Below are positions 54,403-61,900 of a DNA stretch of 64,000 bases, in pieces; positions within the stretch are counted from its first letter, which is position 1; each line of letters begins with the position of its first letter. Source of the stretch: Cryobacterium melibiosiphilum (lineage in GTDB: Bacteria; Actinomycetota; Actinomycetes; Actinomycetales; Microbacteriaceae); contig NZ_QZVS01000097.1 in assembly GCF_003602235.1 (NCBI RefSeq), positions 186,001 through 250,000 of the forward strand, in the 5' to 3' direction. A program made the translations under genes and the position numbers. Below the pieces are notes generated by a model. It was not told the origin of the DNA. It saw only the letters and a program-made list of their open reading frames with translations, and did no database searches.

Positions 54403-55988
54403 ACCGACGCGCCCGAATGGCCGGGCAGCAGCAGGTTCGCGTCGAACCCGGCGTGCACGAGCTCGGCGAGGGTCTCTTCGCGCGGCCGGTTCAGGGCCAC
54501 CTGCTCGTGCGTGTACGGGTCGGCGCGAAAGATGGGCGTCGCGATCGGGCGGGCCTGCTCGCCCGGGCCGACCTCGGCGATCTCGGTGACGATGCGGCGC
54601 ACCAGGCCGGTCTCGGCGTCGCGCACCTTGCTCACCTGCACGATGAAGTTGATGTGCTGGGCGATCTGCCGGTACGCGTAGGCGTCGGAGGTGTTGAGGC
54701 TGCGCTGAGTCAGCGTCGCCATGCGCTCGATCGCGTTCGCCGGGCTCTCGGCGTGGAGGGTGCTGAGCGAGCCGACGCCGGCCTGCATGGCTTGGAACAT
54801 GGCGTCGATCTCCCCGCCGCGCACCTCGCCGACGACGATGCGCTGCGCGTTCAGGCGCAGGGCCTCCTCGAGCAGTTCGACCATCGTGATCTCGCCCGGT
54901 CTGCTGCCGTCGACCGTGCGCTCGCCCTGGCCGGGGCGGTACTGCAGCGCGGTGATGATGTGGTGCCGGTCGTTCATGCGGTCAAGGTGCAGCTCGCGCT
55001 CCTTCTCGATCGTGACGATCTCCTCGAAGGGGTCGATGCTGTTGCAGAGCGCCCGCACGAGGGTGGTCTTGCCGGCGTTCGGATGCCCGGCCACGACCAT
55101 CGATTTGCCCGCCTTCACCGCGGCGTCGAGAAAACCGCTCATCGCCGGGGTGAGCGTGCGGTGGTTGACGACGAGGTCGTCGAGGGTGATGTCCACGAAG
55201 CGGTGGATGCGGATGACGATCTTCGGCCGCGGGGAGATGGGCGGCGCGACCGCGGCGAGGCGGGCACCGCCGGGCAGGTCCATGTCGAGAATCGGGTTCG
55301 TCGCCGTGAACGCACGGCCGGTCTCTCCGCCGCGCGCGGCGAGAAAGGCGATCTCGGCCATCAGCTCGGCGTCGCTCGAGGCGACCGGCGCGTGCCGCTT
55401 CTTCTCCCCCGACGCGTAGGTGACCCAGACGTTGTCGAAGCCGTAGATGTCGATGTTCTCGACCTCCGGCTGGTCGACAAGGGGCTGCAGACGGCCCAGT
55501 TTGAACAGCGAGTCGAAGATGGCCTTCGCCATCGCGTTCTGGGTGCGTGGGTCCCAGGCGCTCGTTCCGCCGGCCAGACGCACCATGTCGTCGACCTGCG
55601 AGCGGATCACGTCGGCAATGTGGGCCTGGGCGAGCGCGTGCCGGGAGGCATCACTGAGCCCGGGCGACGACAGCTCCGACTGGGCCAGCAGGTTCGCGAC
55701 CTGTTCGCGAAGGCCCGCCACGACGTCCCACTGCAGGGCGACGGATGCCGCACCCGACTCGTCCAGCCCGGCCGCGGCCAGCGCGCTCCGCGATGCGGGC
55801 AGCGTGTGGGTGGGGGCGGCGTGCGCGGGTTCGGGAACGGGCTCGGGCTCGGGGGGCGCGGATCGGCGGCCCGACGGCGGCGCGAAGGGGCTGCGGAAAG
55901 GGGCATCCGTCGACGCCTCGTCGGTCTGGGCGGCGAAGAACGGAAGCTGGCCGATGTCCCGGGTTCCGGTGGTTGTGTCTTCGGTCAC
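54399..55988 (-). CDS. tadA: Tad pilus assembly ATPase TadA/CpaF
   Basis: 529 residues. Pro-rich N-terminus, then a CpaF-type secretion ATPase: Walker A GHPNAGKTTLVRAL near residue 303, Asp box ERELHLDRMNDRH, Walker B IVVGEVRGGEIDAMFQAM near 385, and the His box LSTLHAESPANAIERM. GTG 55988 has GGAGGT seven bases upstream and overlaps the cpaE stop as GTGA, which fixes the start. Powers pilin polymerisation. Confidence 0.92.
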   Translation of the reverse strand: MTEDTTTGTRDIGQLPFFAAQTDEASTDAPFRSPFAPPSGRRSAPPEPEPVPEPAHAAPTHTLPASRSALAAAGLDESGAASVALQWDVVAGLREQVANLLAQSELSSPGLSDASRHALAQAHIADVIRSQVDDMVRLAGGTSAWDPRTQNAMAKAIFDSLFKLGRLQPLVDQPEVENIDIYGFDNVWVTYASGEKKRHAPVASSDAELMAEIAFLAARGGETGRAFTATNPILDMDLPGGARLAAVAPPISPRPKIVIRIHRFVDITLDDLVVNHRTLTPAMSGFLDAAVKAGKSMVVAGHPNAGKTTLVRALCNSIDPFEEIVTIEKERELHLDRMNDRHHIITALQYRPGQGERTVDGSRPGEITMVELLEEALRLNAQRIVVGEVRGGEIDAMFQAMQAGVGSLSTLHAESPANAIERMATLTQRSLNTSDAYAYRQIAQHINFIVQVSKVRDAETGLVRRIVTEIAEVGPGEQARPIATPIFRADPYTHEQVALNRPREETLAELVHAGFDANLLLPGHSGASV

Positions 55989-56839
55989 AGCGGGACCTCC
56001 GTTCGAATCTGTTCCGACAGCGCCGGCTCCTGGCGCGAATCGGATCGAGCGTTGGCGGGCGCCGGTCGCACCCCCAGGCGGGTCGCGCGCTCCTCCATGG
56101 CCTGCACGAGGGCGAGCGACGTGGAGTGCACCGACCGGCGGTAGGCGCTGCGGTCGTATTTGGGCGGTGGCGTCGCGCCGAGCGAGTGCACGGCGGCGGC
56201 GCGCACGTCCCACTCGATGCGTCCGACGATGGGCACGCCGAGCACCCGGGTTATTTCAGGCGACGTGTAGCCCTCGACGGCGGAGTCGACGAGAAGCAGG
56301 TGCAGCAGGTCGGCGTGGCCGGCGGCCGTCATCGCCGTGACCAGCTCGCCGACGCGTGGCGCGAGGGCCGCGATGTCGGGCAGTACCGGCCGAGCCACGA
56401 CGACGACGCAGTCGGCCTGCTGCAGCAGCGGAATGCGGGCGTCGTTCTGGCTGATCCGGCCGACATCGATGATCACGTCGATTCCGGCGCCTTCGAGGCC
56501 GGCCAGTGCCGAACCGAGGGCGGGCCAGAGGGTGGTCGTGCCACGCGCGGCCTGCAGGCTGGAGAACCCGGGAATCAGATACCGCTCGGGGGCGAGCTCG
56601 ATGGCCTGGGCCCAGAGGCTCTGCACCGTGAGGTCACCGCGCAGGTGGTCGACCGAGAGCGGGGTGAGCCCGCGCGAGTGATCGACCTGGCCGCGCAGCA
56701 GGCCGGGCAGGATACTGCTCGATTTGGAGGTATCCGCTTCAACCAAAAACGCGGGGCGATGCCAGCTGAGGGCTGCCCCGACGGCCGCGGTGGTGACTCC
56801 GGGCGAACCGGCCAGGCTCGCGAGCACGATGACCGACAC
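55985..56839 (-). CDS. CpaE/MinD-like protein with degenerate Walker A
   Basis: 284 residues, ParA/MinD fold. The N-terminal loop reads ASLAGSPGVTTAAVG where an active enzyme has KGGxGKTT; both lysines are absent. The later motif DVIIDVGRISQND and the VVVVARPVLPDI strand are kept. It probably positions the Tad machine without normal ATP cycling. Two bases after the cpaB-like gene and coupled to tadA. Confidence 0.82.
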   Translation of the reverse strand: MSVIVLASLAGSPGVTTAAVGAALSWHRPAFLVEADTSKSSSILPGLLRGQVDHSRGLTPLSVDHLRGDLTVQSLWAQAIELAPERYLIPGFSSLQAARGTTTLWPALGSALAGLEGAGIDVIIDVGRISQNDARIPLLQQADCVVVVARPVLPDIAALAPRVGELVTAMTAAGHADLLHLLLVDSAVEGYTSPEITRVLGVPIVGRIEWDVRAAAVHSLGATPPPKYDRSAYRRSVHSTSLALVQAMEERATRLGVRPAPANARSDSRQEPALSEQIRTEVPL

Positions 56840-56841
56840 GG

Positions 56842-57564
56842 TTACTCCGCCGCGACGGAGTCGAGAATCAGCGCGACACGGCCGGTCGCACCCCGGGCGG
56901 CGATGTCGGCGGCCTGACTCTGCGGCACCACGAGGTCGACGATCCAGGTACTGGATCCCTCGTCGAACCGGGTCGTGAAGACGGTCGCTTCGAAGGATTC
57001 CGGTGAGCTGGCGGGCGGGTCACCCTGCGAGACCGGCGTGTCGACCAGGCGCACCTGATCGCCGGCGGCCAGCGGGTAGCTGGGCAGCTGGGCCACCGAC
57101 AGTGCAACGCCGACGATGGATTGGCCGGTCTCGACGGCGATACCGGCGCCCACATTGTCGCTCGTGATCATGGTTCCGGTCGGGAGATCCACGGTGGCCG
57201 TCTCGCCGATGACACTGGCGGCTTGCTCGGCCGCGACCGCTGTCGTGTCCTGCCCGCCCGCGATCTGCAGCGTCGTCAGATTCTCACTCGTGATCGTCGC
57301 GCCGCGGGCGATGTCGGCACTCGTCGTGAGCACGGTGACCGTGTCACCGACGGTCGACGCGTAAAACCAGCTGCCGAGGCCACCCACAATGGCGAGGGCC
57401 ACGCCGGCGGCGATGACGGCCGGGCGGCGGCGGGATTTGGTCGGGGGCTGGCCTGCCTCGCGGCCCGGCGAGGCCGGCGCATCCGCTTTCTTGAGCGCGA
57501 CAGGGCGGCGGCGCGGCGTGCGCGCCGTCTTCGCGCGAGTGGATGCCTCGTTGGTGTTGGACAT
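56842..57564 (-). CDS. SAF-domain pilus protein (CpaB/RcpC-like)
   Basis: 240 residues. A basic, Pro/Ala-rich cytoplasmic N-terminus precedes a membrane helix near residues 50-70 (VIAAGVALAIVGGLGSWFY). The extracellular SAF domain follows (ADIARGATITSENLTTLQIAGG). ATG 57564 is chosen over an in-frame GTG at 57597. First gene of the Tad operon. Confidence 0.82.
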   Translation of the reverse strand: MSNTNEASTRAKTARTPRRRPVALKKADAPASPGREAGQPPTKSRRRPAVIAAGVALAIVGGLGSWFYASTVGDTVTVLTTSADIARGATITSENLTTLQIAGGQDTTAVAAEQAASVIGETATVDLPTGTMITSDNVGAGIAVETGQSIVGVALSVAQLPSYPLAAGDQVRLVDTPVSQGDPPASSPESFEATVFTTRFDEGSSTWIVDLVVPQSQAADIAARGATGRVALILDSVAAE

Positions 57565-57613
57565 CTGTGCTCTGTTCCCCCAGCTTGCGGTGTTCACGCC
57601 GATGGCGCGGTGA

Positions 57614-57652
57614 TTCTCGATCCCCGACGGAAGGCCTCGATCCCGACGGGAG
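57614..57652. repeat. Short direct repeat after WXG100 gene
   Basis: Two copies of CTCGATCCC(C)GACGG four bases apart in the 105-base gap between the WXG100 gene and the Tad operon. Purpose unclear. Confidence 0.4.
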
Positions 57653-57669
57653 GAGGCGGCGTGCGCGGG

Positions 57670-57966
57670 TTAGCGGCCGAGGCGCGAGGCGAGCTGGGCG
57701 TCGACGTCGCCGAGCGTCGTCGCTGTGGTGCGCAGGAAGAGCGAGAGGTCGTCGAGCCCGCCGATGGTGTTCTGGGCGCCGGTCGTGAAGCGGTTGTAGG
57801 CGTCCGAGAACGCGCCGGAGGACTTGTCGGTCGAGAAGCCGGAACTGATCAGCGCGGCGATCTGCGACTGCAGCTTGCCGAGCGTCGCGTTGATCTCATC
57901 GCGGCCGACGATCAGTCGATCGGCGTTCGAGTTGATCTCCTGGTATGACACATTGATGTTCGACAT
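57670..57966 (-). CDS. WXG100 family protein (F-x-T variant)
   Basis: 98 residues, the normal length for the family, two helices around a turn. The W-x-G motif is replaced by GFSTDKSSGAF near residue 43. No signal peptide. ATG starts MSNINVSYQEINSNADRL. A likely substrate of the EccC-type ATPase at 58962, encoded alone between the Tad operon and the family A lipoprotein. The shared promoter-like motif lies about 40 bases upstream. Confidence 0.85.
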   Translation of the reverse strand: MSNINVSYQEINSNADRLIVGRDEINATLGKLQSQIAALISSGFSTDKSSGAFSDAYNRFTTGAQNTIGGLDDLSLFLRTTATTLGDVDAQLASRLGR

Positions 57967-58003
57967 AGTTCTGCACCCCTCAGTTTGTCGAAGCAGACTG
58001 AGC

Positions 58004-58029
58004 GTCCACCCCCATGTGGGGCCAGTCTA
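58004..58029 (-). promoter_or_regulatory. Shared T7SS-locus promoter-like motif, copy 3
   Basis: Minus strand TAGACT (58024-58029), GGCCCC, ACAT, GGGGGTGGAC. TTGCCC (58046-58051) lies 16 bases upstream, giving a reasonable -35/-10 pair. The predicted leader to the WXG100 ATG is about 50 bases. Confidence 0.65.
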
Positions 58030-58085
58030 TGGGGTATCCCGGCTCGGGCAAGACCACCCCCGGCCGGGGACGCCGGCGGCGCTGG

Positions 58086-58637
58086 TCAGGGAAGGTCATC
58101 CAGGTCGACGTCGAAACACGGACTTGAGCCGCTGATCGTCAGGACTGTCGGCCTGCCCTCGTAAGCACCCGTTGACATCTGCACTCCGTAGCCGGCGCGG
58201 TCTTCTTCGGGCGCGGACAGGTTCACCCGTTGCCCGGCACCGTCATTGACGTCGCTGCTGGTGGCCAGCGTCCACCCGTCGGTTTCGACATCCGCAACGA
58301 GTCGATCGAGCAGCGTCAGGGCGTCGGTCCCGTCGACAAAGGTGACGTATCGCGTGGTCACCCACTGCCGAACCAGTCCCTGCGGGTCGACGTCGCTCCC
58401 CCGGCATCCCGACGACTCATCCCTGACGTCGTCGATGCGGGCAACCGTGGCCGGGTCGATGGCGGAGATGAATCCGTCGACGACGGCTGCGGTCTTCTCC
58501 TGGGCTTGGTCCAGCGTTATCTCGGGCACTGTGCTTCCTGTCTGAGTGCAGCCGCCGAGCAGGAGGGACCCGAGCAGTATCAACGTGACCAGGGTCAAGC
58601 GACTGCATGATGATGTGCCGTGGAATATTCGTTTCAT
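58086..58637 (-). CDS. Lipoprotein downstream of broken hydrolase (family A)
   Basis: 183 residues from ATG 58637, with GGGGA six bases upstream. Signal peptide with lipobox LLLGGC (Cys near 28). Mature domain contains SSGCRGSDVD and ends ISGSSPCFDVDLDDLP; the pattern matches the C-terminal half of the lipoprotein at 39729. The frame is continuous with the hydrolase remnant upstream, but the ribosome site and signal peptide mark the true start. Probably an orphan partner whose effector gene has decayed. Confidence 0.78.
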   Translation of the reverse strand: MKRIFHGTSSCSRLTLVTLILLGSLLLGGCTQTGSTVPEITLDQAQEKTAAVVDGFISAIDPATVARIDDVRDESSGCRGSDVDPQGLVRQWVTTRYVTFVDGTDALTLLDRLVADVETDGWTLATSSDVNDGAGQRVNLSAPEEDRAGYGVQMSTGAYEGRPTVLTISGSSPCFDVDLDDLP

Positions 58638-58878
58638 TTGTCGTCCCCATCGCTGTCCGCCATCGTCGTCTGTCAACGTGACAATGCTCGCGGCGATATT
58701 CGCCCGGTTCGCCTGCACCCGCGTCGCGTACGGCACGCCGTCGAGGTTGCCGATCACCGTCGCGCCGTCACACGCCAGCGGCGGCTGCGGCTGCGGCTGC
58801 GGCTGCGGCTGCGGCTGCGAGCAGAAGATCGCGCGCAACACACTCGATATAGAACGGATTGATCACGAGAAGAGACAT
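58638..58878 (-). pseudogene. Remnant of T7SS-type alpha/beta-hydrolase gene
   Basis: From ATG 58878 (MSLLVINPFYIECVARDLLL) the frame runs into a GCAGCC hexamer repeat and stops at a TGA just beyond it. One frame over, the sequence continues as ACDGATVIGNLDGVPYATRV then QANRANIAASIVTL. The GNLDGVPYxxRxxANR pattern is typical of the segment before the hydrolase domain in DUF1023-type T7SS proteins. A frameshift near the repeat and loss of the hydrolase domain would explain both. The 58638-58961 interval holds no other gene I can support. Confidence 0.55.
58783..58818. repeat. GGCTGC hexamer repeat, six copies
   Basis: Six perfect GGCTGC units on the plus strand. On the minus strand they encode an Ala run in one frame and alternating Gln-Pro in the next. 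Simple repeats of this kind are prone to slippage. Confidence 0.85.
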
Positions 58879-58937
58879 TGGCGTCGGTCCCCCCGGGGTT
58901 GTGACCGCACACACGAACGAGCCGGAGTGGACTGGAA

Positions 58938-58964
58938 GTCCACCCCCTGCGTGGGGCCAGTCTA
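58938..58964 (-). promoter_or_regulatory. Shared T7SS-locus promoter-like motif, copy 4
   Basis: Minus strand TAGACT (58959-58964), GGCCCC, ACGCA, GGGGGTGGAC, overlapping the last codons of the EccC-type gene. It sits 60 bases before the start of the hydrolase remnant, so the promoter of the lost effector survives and may now drive the lipoprotein. Confidence 0.65.
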
Positions 58965-61900
58965 CGGTGTCGGGAATGCCACCTGCACCCGCGTCACACG
59001 CCCGGAGTCCACGAGAATTCCGCGGCCCGGCGGAAAGTCGCTGCGGGTGACCCGGGGGAACGGGGTGCGGAACAGGCTGAGGCCGTCGGTCTCTTCGGGC
59101 TGCAGCACGATCCCGGCGCGGGCGGTCTTCAGCTCGCTGTAGATCTGCCAGGCGCTCGCGGCCGTCACCGTGTCGGTCTCGGCGATCACGGGCACGCCCG
59201 CGCGGCGGGCGGCCTTGATCAGCTTGGCCACCGCCCCCTCGGCGGCGAGGCCCTCGAAGTCGCCGACATTCTCGATGACGATCAGCAGCTGTTCGGCGTC
59301 CCCGCTCTCGATCAGGGCTGCGAGGCGCATCGCGAGGGCGTCCGCCTCCTCGGCATCCGTCGACCGGTCGGCCCAGTCGGTGACGGTGGCCAGCGCGCTG
59401 CGCCGCCCCACCAGCAGGTAAGGCTGCACCTCGCGCCGGGCGGCGCGCACCGACTGCACGATCGTCGTCATCGTGGTCGTGCGCCCCGACCCGAACGGGC
59501 CGGTCACGACGAAGAGCCCATCGAGCGGAAGCCCGGTGGCCTGCAGGGTGTCATCGCTCACGCCGAGCGTCGGGCGACCGTCGACGGTGCCGGGCAGGTC
59601 GGCGAGCGAAATGTGTTCGGCCAGCCGGGCGATCCCGTTCGCGGTGGCGACTCCCGCTGCCCGCAAGGCGGCCGCGAGCTGGTCGACGCGCAGCGACTGG
59701 CGGGCCACATCGGCGCTACCGGCGGCCACCGCCAATTGCAGCTCGTGGCCGCCGACGAGGGCGCGGCCGGGCGCGGCCTCGGCGAGCACATCCGCTTTCA
59801 CCCCGGCGGACGCATATTCGGACTCCCCGGAGAGCCGCAGCACCAGGCGCTGGCCCACGTTCGCCAGCAGCGGGGTGGGAAAGGCTCCGGCCCGGTCGGC
59901 GGTCATCACGAAGTGCACGCCGACCTGGCGGCCGGTCGCCGCGAGCCGCGCGAACCGGTCGAAGACGTCGCCGGCCCCGGCGAACTCGAATTCCGATCTG
60001 AACACGCCCATGCCGTCGATCAGCACGAGGATGCGCGGCTCGGGCAGCCCCGACAGGGCGCGGTAGTCGCCGAGCGAGCCCGCCCGACGCGCGGCGAACC
60101 GGGCGGCCCGGTCATCGATGACCGCGGCGAGGTCCTTGAACAGGCGCGTCACCCGCTCGACATCGTCGCCGCTGACGATCGAGGCCACGGTCGGCAACGA
60201 TTCGAGCATGCCCAGCCCGCCGCCGGCGAAATCGAGGCCGTAGACGAGAAGCGGATACTCCCCCGCCACCGCCGAGGCGGCCACCGCGATCGTGCGCAGC
60301 GCACTGGTCTTGCCCGAACCGCCGGTACCGATGATGGCGAGGTTGCCGACCGTGTCGAGGTCGAGCAGAAACGGAGTCTGGCTCTGGTGCTCCGGCTCGT
60401 CGAGTAGTCCGATCGGAATCAGCCGCTCCCCCGCCGCCGGCAACCCGCCCAGATCGAACAACTCGGGAAGCTGGTCGAGCCACGGCTTGCGGGGAACCTG
60501 CACCGAACGGGCGTCCGCCGCCCGGGCGATGGTTGTCGCGAGGCGCTCGATGTCCCGGGCGCCTGCGCCGCGCGGGCCGCGCGCGGCATCCGTCGCCCAT
60601 TCGGCACCGGGACCGAAGGGCAGGTCCTGCACATCGACCTCGGGCGCGGTGACGGCGCCATCGGTGTGGCCGCCGAGGTAGGCGGCCTGAAAGTCGAGTA
60701 CCCGGCCGGGGCCGAGTTTCGCGGCGGCACGGCCTGGGGTGCCCGGGTCGAAGCCGGCGGCGGCGGGAATGCCGAGCACGTCGAGGCTGTCGGCCTCGTC
60801 CGCGACGCGCAGCGCGACCCGCAGGTTGGTGTTCGCGCGCAGGCTGTCCTTGATGACGCCGGCCGGGCGCTGCGTGGCGAGCACGAGGTGCAGGCCGAGC
60901 GAGCGCCCGCGCTGGGCGACGTCGACGACGCCGTCGACGAACTCGGGCACCTCCCCGGCGAGCGCCGCGAACTCGTCGATCACGATGATGAGCACCGGCG
61001 GCGCGTCGGGGTCCGAGCGCTTCTCGAGGGTTTCAAGGTCTTTGGCCCCCTTGGCGTTCAGCAGGGTCTCGCGGTACTTCAGCTCGGCGCGCAGCGAGAG
61101 CAGCGCTCGCCGCACGAGGTGCGGGTTGAGGTCGGTGACCAGGCCCACGGTGTGCGGCAGGTCGACACACTCCGCAAACGCCGCACCGCCCTTGTAGTCC
61201 ACGAGCAGAAAGGTCACCCGGTCGGGCGCGTACTCGGCGGCCATGCCCATGATCCAGGTCTGCAGAAATTCACTCTTGCCCGACCCGGTGGTGCCGCCGA
61301 CCAGGGCGTGCGGGCCGTGGGCGCGCAGGTCGAGGTAGAACGGCTCGCTCGCGCCTTGGCCGACGAGGGCACGGATGCCGCCCGCCTCACGCTGCGATCC
61401 CGGTACCCATCCCCCGGTCAGGCTGTCGTTCTTGACCCAGCGGCGGATCACCGCTCCGGTGTCGTCGGCGACGTTGCCGTCGTAGAGATCGAGAAAGTTG
61501 ACGCTGCGCGGCAGGTCGGACTCGTCCAGGACCCGGGCGCCGATGTCTTCGACCGGGGCGAGCGCGCGGGCGGCCGTCGCGGCAGCGCCGGCATCAACCC
61601 GGTCGAGCTCGGTCAGGTCAACCGTGCGGCCGGAGCGCACGAAGCCGACCTGCACCCGTCCCGCGTCGGGGTCGACGTCGAGGTAGGTGCGGCAGACCAC
61701 CGGCAGCGCCGTGACGGAGTGCGCGAGCCAGACCAGGAACACGCCGTAGTCGGCGCCCTCATCACCGAGGGCGACGAGCCGGGAGCGGTCGGCGGGCGCT
61801 TCAGCGGTCACGAGCACCACGATGGCGGGGCTGGCCGGCAGCCGTTCGACGGCCTGGCCGCGATCGATCGAGTCGGCCGTGTCGGCCTTCAACCGCGAGC

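Noticed and set aside
58638..58841. Longer lipoprotein starting at 58841 with a Gln-Pro run
   Set aside because: The ATG at 58637 has a ribosome site and begins a proper lipoprotein signal peptide; the upstream part matches a hydrolase fragment instead.
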